Position numbers and translations under genes: made by a program
Assembly: GCF_022836435.1 (NCBI RefSeq)
Contig: NZ_BQXC01000001.1
Coordinates: 2,430,121-2,494,120, forward strand
DNA from: Nitrosomonas sp. PY1
GTDB lineage: Bacteria; Pseudomonadota; Gammaproteobacteria; Burkholderiales; Nitrosomonadaceae
Length of the DNA stretch: 64,000 bases
Direction: 5' to 3'
Shown: in pieces, positions 11,513 to 19,380 of the stretch
Numbering within the stretch: the first letter of the stretch is position 1
Layout: every line of letters begins with the position of its first letter
Notes under the pieces: model-generated
The model's database searches: none
Seen by the model: only the letters and a program-made list of their open reading frames with translations
Told to the model about the DNA's origin: nothing

Positions 11513-11528
11513 AAATAGCAAAACGCGA

Positions 11529-11558
11529 ACTATACCTTAAGAACAGTGGTTTATTCAA
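11529..11558 (-). promoter_or_regulatory. Probable sigma70 promoter of the gcv operon
   Basis: Minus-strand -35 TTGAAT (11553-11558), an 18-base spacer and -10 TATAGT (11529-11534). The predicted start near 11522 lies about ten bases before the first glycine aptamer, which fits a riboswitch leader. Confidence 0.6.
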
Positions 11559-11587
11559 GATGATAAGAAAAACTTTATCCTAAATAA

Positions 11588-12694
11588 CTAGGCATTACGC
11601 ATGTGATAACGCTCCAGCCAGAATTTGTACTGATCAGGAAGTATTTGTTCAGGCTGTTTAATACCAAGATCGAGAGCTGCTCTGTAAGCCCAATGTGGGT
11701 TTGCCAAATGCGCACGACCAACGAATACGATATCCAGGTCTCCATTACGAATAGAAGCATCGGCAAGTGAAGGCGTATCAAAGCCCCAGGCTGATCCGAC
11801 AGGTATACAGGCTTCTTCTTTTATACGTCTAGCGTAAGGCGCCAGGAAGGCCGGCCCCCAAGGAATTTTTGCTTTGGGTGTTGTAAAACCTATGCTTACG
11901 CTCATAAAATCAAGACCATCCTCTTTGAATTTTCTTGTCAAACTAATTGCTTCCTGAAGTGTTTCTTCATCGTGACCATCGAATTCCAGCACACCAAAAC
12001 GCATCGTAAAGGGCAGATTTTCAGGCCAAACCTTGCGCACCGCTCTCACGGTTTCCAGTAAGTACCGGCCAAGATTTCCTGCTTGCCTGCCATATTCATC
12101 GGTACGTTGATTATTGTGACGAGAAAAAAAACTCTGTGCCAGATAACCATGCGCAAAGTGTAATTCCAACCACTCATAACCAACATCCAGAGACCGCCTA
12201 GCCGCTGCTACAAAATCATTTTGCACACGGGAAATATCATCTTTTGTCATGGCTCGTGGCACACGGTTTAGCGCCTCGGTTCCAAACGAAACAGCAGAAG
12301 GTGCAATCGTTCTCCATGCATCTGGATGATCGGCAGGAATATGATCATCTCCTTCCCAGGGCTTATTTGCACTGGCCTTCATACCTGCATGGGCAATCTG
12401 AATCCCGGGAACTGCACCCGCTTTTTTAATCGACTTAGCGATTTTTGCATGCTCAATAGCTTGTTCGTCATTCCATAGTCCTGTGCAGGCATTCGTAATC
12501 CGGCCATCCGAGGAAACTCCGGTCGCTTCTACAATAACCAACCCTGCTCCACCTCTTGCAAGCCCTGAATAATGCGCAAAATGCCAGTCATTAGGCACGC
12601 CATCAATAGCAGAATACTGACACATAGGCGGCACAGCAATACGGTTGCGTAAGGTTACATCTTTTAACTTAAACGATTCAAACAAAGAACTCAT
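11588..12694 (-). CDS. NADH:flavin oxidoreductase, Old Yellow Enzyme family (YqjM/XenA type)
   Basis: 368-residue TIM-barrel FMN enzyme. The N-terminus 'RIAVPPMCQYSAIDG' has the Cys25 and Tyr27 typical of the YqjM/xenobiotic-reductase A subgroup, 'GIQIAHAGMKAS' and 'LHFAHGYLAQSFFS' hold further active-site residues, and 'GFDTPSLADASIRNGDLDIV' is near the FMN phosphate site. It reduces activated C=C bonds of enals, enones or nitro compounds with NAD(P)H; the natural substrate is unknown. It is divergent from the EncFtn gene, with 199 bases between them. Confidence 0.9.
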   Translation of the reverse strand: MSSLFESFKLKDVTLRNRIAVPPMCQYSAIDGVPNDWHFAHYSGLARGGAGLVIVEATGVSSDGRITNACTGLWNDEQAIEHAKIAKSIKKAGAVPGIQIAHAGMKASANKPWEGDDHIPADHPDAWRTIAPSAVSFGTEALNRVPRAMTKDDISRVQNDFVAAARRSLDVGYEWLELHFAHGYLAQSFFSRHNNQRTDEYGRQAGNLGRYLLETVRAVRKVWPENLPFTMRFGVLEFDGHDEETLQEAISLTRKFKEDGLDFMSVSIGFTTPKAKIPWGPAFLAPYARRIKEEACIPVGSAWGFDTPSLADASIRNGDLDIVFVGRAHLANPHWAYRAALDLGIKQPEQILPDQYKFWLERYHMRNA

Positions 12695-12893
12695 CGTTTT
12701 GGTCTCTCTAATTCTAAAACTAATTCGATATACATCATGGACACCATACGTTTATCATTTATCTCTGTCCCCACATACACTCTTACTGCCATAATCTTAT
12801 CCGCAACAATATCAGTATCACTAATAAATCAAGTAACGCTCATCTATTAGCGCTTTCGTATGTTACTATAAAATGAAAAATGGAGATTAAAAG

Positions 12894-13184
12894 ATGTCTA
12901 ATGAAGGTTATCATGAACCCATTGATGAGCTATCCGAAAAAACCCGTGACATGCACCGGGCAATCGTATCGTTAATGGAAGAATTGGAAGCAGTCGATTG
13001 GTACAATCAACGCGTTGATGCATGCAAGGACCCAGAACTTAAGGCCATTCTCGCGCACAATCGCGACGAGGAAAAGGAACACGCCGCCATGGTCTTGGAA
13101 TGGATTCGCCGACAAGATCCCAGATTTGATCAAGAATTAAAGGATTATTTATTCACCGACAAAGAACTGGGCGGACATCATTGA
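12894..13184 (+). CDS. Encapsulated-ferritin-type (EncFtn) protein
   Basis: 96 residues closely matching EncFtn: 'DMHRAIVSLMEELEAVDWYNQRVDAC' (in part) and 'AHNRDEEKEHAAMVLEWIRRQDP'. Glu32, Glu59/60, Glu62 and His63 correspond to the ferroxidase-centre region of this family, which oxidises Fe(II) at subunit interfaces of an annular decamer and normally hands iron to an encapsulin shell. A good GGAG ribosome site precedes the ATG. The C-terminus stops at 'ELGGHH' with no obvious encapsulin-targeting tail, and no shell gene is nearby; the next gene is on the other strand. Confidence 0.9.
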   Translation: MSNEGYHEPIDELSEKTRDMHRAIVSLMEELEAVDWYNQRVDACKDPELKAILAHNRDEEKEHAAMVLEWIRRQDPRFDQELKDYLFTDKELGGHH

Positions 13185-13371
13185 ACCTGATGTCTATCGG
13201 GGTTTATTTAATCTATTATCAATTGGATAAGCCAGAGTTGTAGCGAAAGAGGGAAAATATTACTAAGGTCATAGATAACCGCACTGTTTAATCTCTTAGA
13301 GTACTACACAGAAAAAAGCTAGGTTACATTCAAGCTATCCCAACCAACCCTTCTCCGTAAGGCTCACTTTG

Positions 13372-14469
13372 TTAATTTGAAGGTACGAGCGAATCCTCAA
13401 TGTTCAGCAATCTACGGATTTCATCCGTTTTAAAGCCAAGCGCCATGGGACAGCGTATCTCCGGCAGAGCAACTACATCATAGAGTTCTCTAACAACACC
13501 CTCCATGTGAAACCAATGAACAATATCGCCAGTACGTAAATCGACCACTTGGATACCGCATCGCGCTTCGATCCGGTGCAACCTAAGATTATTGTCCAAA
13601 GCCAAGCCACTAAAGGTTCTGTTTTCGCGTGATTTGGATAAACCCACCAATGCAAAATTACCGCAAAAACTCAATCCACGCATATAGCCTGGACAAAAGC
13701 ACACTGATTCGAACCGCCCAGTATTCAAATCAACATAGCCAAAATCACCAGTACCTGAGTTCAATAACCATAACTTACCTTGATGCCAGCGTGGCGAATG
13801 TGGCATCGATAACCCTGAACAAACAATTTCGTTGCGCGCAACATCCATGACGATACCGCCGTTAGCGCGATGATCACGCCAACCATCCACAACATTGCTT
13901 TGACTGATCGCAGTAACATATGCAGGTTGTCCGTCTTTCATCGCCAAACCATTCAAATGACAACGGTCTTCCGCTGCTAATTTATTGAGAAAGAACGGCT
14001 GCCATATTGGCCTAAAGCTGTGTGTATCACTTAATGTAGCTAAACAACCAAAGAGCGTATTAACGAATATCAGTCGGCCATTGCTATCCACCGCCATATC
14101 ATGAATATCCAGATCGCCGGTGGTATAACCTATTTGTGGTCTATAGAGTCGATCAAAGCCATCTTGCCGCTGCCCTGCTTGCAATATGTTTTCAAACCGC
14201 CATACTTGGTACAGAGCACTCATATACAATCCGTTGCTGGTAGTACACAAGCCCATGCAACGATTAAAACTGCGCTCAAAAACAGATAAAGTGCTATCCG
14301 GTTTCAAACCGATGAAATAAACTTTTCCGATTTGGTAAGTGGTAAATGCAATCGATAGACGCTGCTCCGCCAGCCACGATAAAAACTGGCGCGAGCCATT
14401 AATCTCAAGTATTGGTGTTGGTATCGTTGCTGAAATAGCTGGGGATTGAGCGGTATCATTTGAACTCAC
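13372..14469 (-). CDS. TIGR03032 family (DUF4915) protein
   Basis: 365 residues that I recognise as the TIGR03032 family, a beta-propeller-like protein of unknown role ('SRQFLSWLAEQRLSIAFTTYQ', shown in part; 'HLNGLAMKDGQPAYVTA'; 'SMPHSPRWHQGKLWLLNSGTG'). The start is GTG at 14469 with CGGAG upstream. No signal peptide is seen. Family members in other bacteria often sit near large secreted or repeat proteins; here it lies 62 bases after the start of the FG-GAP/RTX gene on the same strand, so the two may be cotranscribed. Confidence 0.8.
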   Translation of the reverse strand: MSSNDTAQSPAISATIPTPILEINGSRQFLSWLAEQRLSIAFTTYQIGKVYFIGLKPDSTLSVFERSFNRCMGLCTTSNGLYMSALYQVWRFENILQAGQRQDGFDRLYRPQIGYTTGDLDIHDMAVDSNGRLIFVNTLFGCLATLSDTHSFRPIWQPFFLNKLAAEDRCHLNGLAMKDGQPAYVTAISQSNVVDGWRDHRANGGIVMDVARNEIVCSGLSMPHSPRWHQGKLWLLNSGTGDFGYVDLNTGRFESVCFCPGYMRGLSFCGNFALVGLSKSRENRTFSGLALDNNLRLHRIEARCGIQVVDLRTGDIVHWFHMEGVVRELYDVVALPEIRCPMALGFKTDEIRRLLNIEDSLVPSN

Positions 14470-14531
14470 AAGAACTCCGGTTCGGTCTATTGATTGGAAT
14501 CCAGTATACAGCTGATGATAAAAATAAAAAG

Positions 14532-16526
14532 CTACGCAACGATTAAACCGAAATCTACCGCGACATTGACCCCCACCAGCAATTGGGCATCTGCATTCGT
14601 ATAGGTATGATAACCGTTATGAATTCCTTTATCGTGCCACCCATCGTCGGTTACATGCACATAATCGCCTGTATTACCTTCGACGATGAGCTTGTTAGTG
14701 GTGTTCGACAATGCTTTTAGCTGGATTTTATTCAAAGTCAAACCATTATCGCTACCGGAAGAGCCATACAAATTAATCTTCTCAATACCTTTAATCTTGC
14801 CAGAGAAGTTCGCCAAATCCAGGTTCGCATCGACCGCAGCTATCCCTAATGTATCGCTGCCTCTACCACCATCGACCAATTTGAAATTCAAATCGCTCAC
14901 GCGAATGTAGTCGTTTCCGTTACCACCCAAATAGCTATCGGCTCCACCTCGTCCGATCATAGTATCGTTGCCATTGCCCGCTTCGAAACGCTCTGCAGCA
15001 GCGGTACCGATGAGCTTGTCGCTTTTATGGGTGCCTTTTATAAGCTTTTCAGTTTCTGTATTTGCGAAATCACTGCGGCCAAAAATGACATAGCTGGTTT
15101 GTGAACTCATACTCGCCACCATCAGATCGGAAAAACCGTCTTTATTGATGTCGCCTGCTGCACTAACAGCATCTCCCGTGTTAGTCGAACCCAAACGGTC
15201 TCCAGCATTCTGTCCATCAATACGGAATCCCGCATTGCTCGCCAAATTCGCCAAATCCAACACTCCAGTAAAACCGGTAGATTTACCGAAAACGACATAC
15301 ACAGAACCCGAATCGGTACCATGATTATCGGCCCCTGACGCCGATATCAACACATCAGAAAAACCATCACCGTTGACATCACCAGCATTGCTGACCGAGC
15401 TTCCTAAATAGTCCCTTTCTGCCAGACCGTCCAGACGAAAACCATTGCTACCATCGAGATCGGCCAAATCGAAAGCTGCATCAAAACCAGAGGATTTACC
15501 AAACACGACATAACTCGAACCCGAATCGTAGCCATGGATATCAGCATCCGGGGCGCCGATTATCAAGTCATCAAAACCATCGCCATTGACATCACCCGCA
15601 TTGCTAACCGAATTCCCTGAAAAATCCTTATCTGCCACACCGTCCAGACGAAAACCATTGCTGCCATCGAGATCGGCCGGATTGACCGTTACATCAAATG
15701 CAGAGGCTTTACCAAATATGACATAACTCGAACCCTTGGTATTACTACTCGTAGTCCAGAATTCATAAGGCGACCCGATAATCACGTCATCAAAGCCATC
15801 GCCATTCATATCTCCGACTCCGCTAACCGAAGCACCTAACGCATCACCACCCAACCCAGCAGAATCATCGCCTGTGCCTTTTACAAAAAAACCGTTAGTC
15901 CCATCCAGCGCCGGAAAATACCCACTAGAAAAAACACTTTGACCAAAAACGATTTTGCTCACACCGTTATACGCACCACCGTTATAACCTATAATGACGT
16001 CATCGATACCATCGCCATTCACATCCCCAGCACTCCTAACTTGGAAAAAATCAGATTCATTGCCGCTTCCCATTCCTACCGTATCAATCTTAATAAGGCT
16101 GTCTTTATCAGCCGGTATCGAAAATATGTCTTCCGTATTCGCACTGAATCCCGATGCCTTACCCAATACTATATAGGCGCTTATATTACTGTACGTATGA
16201 CCATTCACAAGTACATCATCGAAACCATCACCATTGAAATCACCCGCGGTAGTTGCAAAATTGGAATAACTAGCACGCACCTGAAAACCATTCCCGCCAT
16301 TCAAAGTAGAGGGATCAAAAACCGCATTGAATGAAGAGCTTTTACCAAAAACCACATAATTCGTAAAATATTGGTTTCCATTATTATCAGACGCATTACC
16401 ACCGATTACGATATCGCCAAAACCATCGCCATTCACATCCCCAGCGTTACTAACACCATTCCCGGCGTTAGCTACCTTAAAACCGTTACGACCATTGAGC
16501 GTCGCCAAATCAAAAACTGTTGTCAT
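14532..16526 (-). CDS. FG-GAP (integrin-alpha-like) repeat protein with RTX-type C-terminal segment
   Basis: 664 residues. Seven calcium-binding FG-GAP blocks of the form 'GDVNGDGFDDVIIG' occur at roughly 60-residue spacing, each followed by a 'SYVVFGKSSGF'-like strand, as in a seven-bladed integrin-type propeller. Near residues 505-540 there is an RTX-like stretch ('AGNGNDTMIGRGGADSYLGG', 'NGNDYI'). There is no N-terminal signal peptide, so export by a type I secretion system through a C-terminal signal is likely; no such exporter is in the window. It would be a surface or extracellular adhesion-type protein. Confidence 0.85.
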   Translation of the reverse strand: MTTVFDLATLNGRNGFKVANAGNGVSNAGDVNGDGFGDIVIGGNASDNNGNQYFTNYVVFGKSSSFNAVFDPSTLNGGNGFQVRASYSNFATTAGDFNGDGFDDVLVNGHTYSNISAYIVLGKASGFSANTEDIFSIPADKDSLIKIDTVGMGSGNESDFFQVRSAGDVNGDGIDDVIIGYNGGAYNGVSKIVFGQSVFSSGYFPALDGTNGFFVKGTGDDSAGLGGDALGASVSGVGDMNGDGFDDVIIGSPYEFWTTSSNTKGSSYVIFGKASAFDVTVNPADLDGSNGFRLDGVADKDFSGNSVSNAGDVNGDGFDDLIIGAPDADIHGYDSGSSYVVFGKSSGFDAAFDLADLDGSNGFRLDGLAERDYLGSSVSNAGDVNGDGFSDVLISASGADNHGTDSGSVYVVFGKSTGFTGVLDLANLASNAGFRIDGQNAGDRLGSTNTGDAVSAAGDINKDGFSDLMVASMSSQTSYVIFGRSDFANTETEKLIKGTHKSDKLIGTAAAERFEAGNGNDTMIGRGGADSYLGGNGNDYIRVSDLNFKLVDGGRGSDTLGIAAVDANLDLANFSGKIKGIEKINLYGSSGSDNGLTLNKIQLKALSNTTNKLIVEGNTGDYVHVTDDGWHDKGIHNGYHTYTNADAQLLVGVNVAVDFGLIVA

Positions 16527-17082
16527 ATATCACTCTCTCTAAAAAAGATTGATGATCATCGAGAAACCAAATTAACACTGCACAATAAAATCTTCATCGA
16601 ACGATGCTAATACTTGTCGTCACATAAAAAAATAGTTATTTCATATGAACTTAGTCCTAAGTATTCTTAGTTTTCAGTAATTGTTGTATAGGAGTTAAGT
16701 GCTGCCCGCAACGTATTGTGGTTCAATAAATTCGGATTAGAGATTGGATAGTCTAGAGCGGAGTATAGTCAGCAGATTGCACACCTATCGAAGCCGCAGG
16801 GTATGCAACTGCCAGATTGGTTTCAAGCTTTCTTGATGATACAATTTTGTCACATCAGAAAAATAAGGACTATAAACGACTTAATCACTTGTTTTATGGG
16901 AATCAGGCAACCGAAAAGTGTTATTAACCCAATGTTTAATAGATAATTAATTTTTATCTTTTTAAAACATACCAACAAAAATACCAACAAATTTTTGTGC
17001 TGTGACTCTGAGGGTTCAATTTTCAGGTAGTGATTTCATCGAATATAACGAAAGGCTGGCGAAACTTTCACCGGAGGAAATC
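16527..17082. other. Intergenic region holding the left end of the tRNA-Ile island
   Basis: No gene is seen. An integrase-arm-like repeat lies at 16970-16991. About 70 bases to its left is 'GAATCAGG' (16900-16907), identical to eight bases of the tRNA 3' region at 24124-24131. This may be what is left of the left attachment site, but an 8-base match is weak. A GTG-started extension of the downstream gene (from 17002) is possible but not favoured. Confidence 0.4.
16970..16991 (+). repeat. Integrase arm-site-like repeat, left end of island
   Basis: Two adjacent copies of TACCAACAAA (16970-16980 and 16982-16991). The same decamer recurs at 23953-23962 (inverted) and 23985-23995 (direct) beside the integrase start. 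Matching arm sites at both ends are expected after integration. Confidence 0.55.
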
Positions 17083-17454
17083 ATGACTAGCGAAACAAAC
17101 AAAGCCAGTGACAATTTGAAGGTCGTCAAAGACGATATGGTTTCATTTGAAGATTACAAGGAACTTCAAAATGCCATTGAAGATATGGATGCTTTATCAC
17201 AGGAAGGATTTTACCAAATCATAGCCATATCAAGGTTGATCCTAAAAAGCCTAGAAATGCCACGTAACGATCTGGAGGATATAGCCTATGCCGTCGAAAC
17301 AATCAAAGGGAAAGCTCAGGAGGTTATGGGTTGCATTAATAGCGCGGCAGAAAATGTCGGCTGCCACTATAGCAACCATGAGTCGTCTAGGAAGCGTTAT
17401 GAAGCCTTCCGGCAATCTTGTAAGGATGACGCACTCAACTTAAGCCAACAATAG
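17083..17454 (+). CDS. Hypothetical protein of the island
   Basis: 123 residues from the ATG at 17083, which has a near-perfect GGAGG six bases upstream; an in-frame GTG at 17002 has no such site. The protein is acidic and helical ('SFEDYKELQNAIEDMDALSQEGFYQIIAIS', shown in part for its heptad character), with three Cys residues near the C-terminus ('GCINSAAENVGCH', 'RQSCKDD'). I recognise no domain. A strong terminator follows. It is the leftmost gene of the tRNA-Ile island and reads opposite to the rest. Confidence 0.65.
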   Translation: MTSETNKASDNLKVVKDDMVSFEDYKELQNAIEDMDALSQEGFYQIIAISRLILKSLEMPRNDLEDIAYAVETIKGKAQEVMGCINSAAENVGCHYSNHESSRKRYEAFRQSCKDDALNLSQQ

Positions 17455-17504
17455 CCGTTATAAGAAATGCGGGTAATACCGCAGTTCATATGTTTCCATA
17501 CGGC

Positions 17505-17540
17505 AACCGGAGGGGTAATTTTTATCCTTCCGGTTCTTTA
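17505..17540 (+). terminator. Intrinsic terminator after the 17083 gene
   Basis: AACCGGA (17505-17511) pairs with TCCGGTT (17529-17535), and inner bases GGGGTA/TATCCT extend the stem to about 13 bp (with G-U pairs) around a short ATTTT loop. A T-rich stretch follows. Confidence 0.7.
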
Positions 17541-17664
17541 TCCATCACGATCCGAAATCAACGAGTTCAAATTTACTATTTCTCGATCTCGCCATAAGGT
17601 TATTTCTTCCATTGATGTGGATCAATCCGTAGAGTAAACAAAGAAGACATTATCTTTATAATAG

Positions 17665-18321
17665 TCAATAATTTTGTTTGTATTTTAATGGACACGTCAC
17701 AAGAATTTTTCCTGTGCTATCAACTATAGTTTCCGAAAATAAACTATTTTCCAGATGCTTTTTCTTTATACGCATTGAATTGTGGCAGGCTTCTCTAAGG
17801 GCTATAGCTTTTCCATAGCGCTTTTCTGGAATTGCAGCTGTTAATTCAAGATCTGGATGGTCTTTCTTAATCATTTGTAAGACAGGAACAATATCAGTAT
17901 CAGCAGTAATAATTATGGCTTTATCAAATTCTTTCTTCCATGTACGATTCAACAGTTCTACAGCGAAATTAACATCACTCTCTTTTTCTTCGTGACCTAT
18001 CCATTCTGACTTGCATTGCTTACATGAGCGAGATTTATTCTTAAATTGTCCGAGCTTAATATTCACCCCGACTGACTTAAGAGCCATAACATACTGCTTA
18101 TGTCTTGCAACTGCATCAGGTAACCAAACTGCATACGCAGAAAAATAATGAATATCTGTTATCGTTTCTTTGGATTGTATGATGAGAGCGTTGACAAGCT
18201 TTTTTAAATCTAACCACTTTAGGTAATGGAGTGTTTTCTGATTTTCACGAAGCTCATCAATTGAATGATAAAGATTGAAACCATCAACAAAACAAGCCAC
18301 TCGTCGTTTTTGATGTTCCAT
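17665..18321 (-). CDS. NYN-domain (PIN-like) ribonuclease
   Basis: 218 residues from the ATG at 18321 (GGAAAAAGG just upstream; an in-frame TTG at 18333 is less likely). It has the NYN fold of metal-dependent RNases: Asp13 in 'VACFVDGFNLYHS', Asp116 in 'HEEKESDVNFAVELL' and Asp141/Asp143 in 'AIIITADTDIVPVLQ' are the expected acidic residues. A 'CKQC' pair (Cys100, Cys103) lies before the second acidic motif, as in the prophage/DUF88-like branch. Upstream on the same strand are a promoter, a six-hairpin RNA array and a U9 terminator, so expression would depend on read-through. The layout is like a type III toxin-antitoxin locus; a defence or RNA-processing role is also possible. All catalytic residues appear intact. 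Confidence 0.88.
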   Translation of the reverse strand: MEHQKRRVACFVDGFNLYHSIDELRENQKTLHYLKWLDLKKLVNALIIQSKETITDIHYFSAYAVWLPDAVARHKQYVMALKSVGVNIKLGQFKNKSRSCKQCKSEWIGHEEKESDVNFAVELLNRTWKKEFDKAIIITADTDIVPVLQMIKKDHPDLELTAAIPEKRYGKAIALREACHNSMRIKKKHLENSLFSETIVDSTGKILVTCPLKYKQNY

Positions 18322-18331
18322 TCCTTTTTCC

Positions 18332-18360
18332 AAAAAAAAACCGGCAGCACAGGCCGCCGG
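18332..18360 (-). terminator. Terminator-like last hairpin of the array, upstream of the NYN gene
   Basis: On the minus strand CCGGCGGC, loop CTGT, GCTGCCGG (8 bp with one G-U pair; 18341-18360) is followed directly by nine T (18332-18340). This is a strong intrinsic terminator. It ends 11 bases before the NYN ATG, so it should release most of the array RNA and limit nuclease expression. Confidence 0.8.
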
Positions 18361-18495
18361 GGCTGTGGATATCCACAGGTTGACTATCTGTCAGCACTGG
18401 CCAACAGAGCCCGTATATATAAAAATACATACGGGTCGAAACCCGTCAGCATCTGCCGACGGGGCTATCCCAATTTCTTAGGATAGGGTGACTAA
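18332..18495 (-). ncRNA. Tandem hairpin-array RNA upstream of the NYN nuclease
   Basis: Six hairpins in series on the minus strand, 5' to 3': 18465-18486 (9-bp stem, GAAA loop), 18442-18463 (9 bp, AGAT), 18410-18435 (10 bp, 6-base loop), 18387-18408 (9 bp, CAGT), 18363-18378 (6 bp, ATAT) and 18341-18360 (8 bp, CTGT). They group as three two-hairpin units with 1-2 bases inside a unit and 6-8 bases between units. The second hairpin of every unit has the apex GGC-loop-GCT, with a G-U pair. The wobble pairs in five of the six stems would be A-C mismatches on the plus strand, so the RNA is made from the minus strand. Expected length is about 160 nt. Confidence 0.75.
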
Positions 18496-18502
18496 CGGTC
18501 AC
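18488..18502. promoter_or_regulatory. Palindrome over the array promoter start (possible operator)
   Basis: GTGAC (18488-18492) and GTCAC (18498-18502) flank five bases and overlap the -10 end and predicted start of the hairpin-array promoter. It could be an operator or a 5' hairpin of the RNA. Its position over the start favours an operator. Confidence 0.4.
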
Positions 18503-18529
18503 TATATATCAAGGTTTAGGATAAATCAA
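18501..18529 (-). promoter_or_regulatory. Probable sigma70 promoter of the hairpin array
   Basis: Minus-strand -35 TTGATT (18524-18529), 17-base spacer, -10 TATAGT (18501-18506). The predicted start is near 18493, immediately before the first hairpin of the array. Confidence 0.6.
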
Positions 18530-18761
18530 TGCCGATAAGCTTGCACTTAAAGTACTAATCTTCAGTTTTGTTCTTGTGAATCTTGATCTATAGCTTTACA
18601 TGCTAATTTGATATAATCTACTGATATAGATGATGATTATATGGTGCGTCTTTTTTGAATAAAAGCCGAAATTTCGCTCCTGAAACTCTCGCTTTCCATT
18701 GTTTGCGATTTGGTCTGAGCACGGCACTTTGATATAAACATCCAAAGATTTATCACCCCCA

Positions 18762-19166
18762 CTACCTTGTTGATAATTGTCGCCCGCCAGCAAGTGCTCT
18801 ATCACGCTTAAGATTAAAATCATTTTCGAGTTTCAACTGTGATGCATCGGTACTACCTGGTTCACTAACGTCTATTTTGCCCAATTCCAATGTTTTAAAT
18901 GCAGCCGCAAGCCTGTCTTTTGCTGGTATTTCAGGATCATTTAAGCAATCCTCGATTGTTTTTAACGCCTGACCTTGTAATTGTCGCAGCTTCTCAGAAT
19001 GGTAAGCTTTAATGTCATGTAAATGCTGATTGAGTTCTGCACGAAATGCAGGATCGGTGCGCCATTGACTGATTGTTTTTGGTGTCACGTCTAACGCCTC
19101 GGCTATTTCTTGGTACGCCTTGCCTTCCGCCATCATTAAAATCGCTTGCTGCTGCTTCTCATTCAT
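18762..19166 (-). CDS. HTH protein resembling phage terminase small subunits
   Basis: 134 residues. The N-terminal part is a helix-turn-helix: 'QQAILMMAEGKAYQEIAEAL' followed by 'DVTPKTISQWRTDPAFRAEL', the pattern of phage terminase small subunits and related insertion-element HTH proteins. The rest is helical and charged. A GGAAGG ribosome site precedes the ATG. No large terminase subunit is nearby, so it may serve as a regulator. It lies upstream of the hairpin-array locus on the same strand with about 230 bases between that hold no other gene. Confidence 0.65.
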   Translation of the reverse strand: MNEKQQQAILMMAEGKAYQEIAEALDVTPKTISQWRTDPAFRAELNQHLHDIKAYHSEKLRQLQGQALKTIEDCLNDPEIPAKDRLAAAFKTLELGKIDVSEPGSTDASQLKLENDFNLKRDRALAGGRQLSTR

Positions 19167-19216
19167 AATTAACCTTCCTTAACATTAATTAACGCAATCG
19201 TTTATAAATCGCCAAT

Positions 19217-19369
19217 CTACTTTTCAGTCAATAGCAGCATTGAGCAAATGAAAGCGATCAACAATCCTGCTAATTCATAAGCCAACACACCGCCATTATT
19301 TGTGAAAATAAAATAAACATGAAGTATCGCAGTGATTACTAAAGAAATAATTAAAATAATTTTTGTCAT
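19217..19369 (-). CDS. Small two-helix membrane protein
   Basis: 50 residues starting 'MTKIILIISLVITAILHVYF' and containing a second hydrophobic segment 'YELAGLLIAFICSMLLL'. Two transmembrane helices with a short polar turn are predicted. AGGT lies upstream of the ATG. It sits between the HTH gene and the TubC_N-like gene on the same strand. Small membrane proteins like this are common in phage-derived islands (holin-like or unknown); I cannot assign a role. Confidence 0.55.
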   Translation of the reverse strand: MTKIILIISLVITAILHVYFIFTNNGGVLAYELAGLLIAFICSMLLLTEK

Positions 19370-19380
19370 GGTTGTACCTG

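Noticed and set aside
17007..17018. CTGAGGGTTCAA as left attachment site of the tRNA-Ile island
   Set aside because: Only GGGTTCAA is shared with the tRNA and it is in the wrong orientation for a direct repeat.
18341..18486. Hairpin array as CRISPR or REP element
   Set aside because: No constant repeat with unique spacers; the stems have different sequences and only the apex is shared, and pairing is strand-specific.
18596..18823. 75-codon frame on the minus strand overlapping the HTH gene
   Set aside because: Overlaps the better-supported HTH gene, has no ribosome site and resembles nothing.
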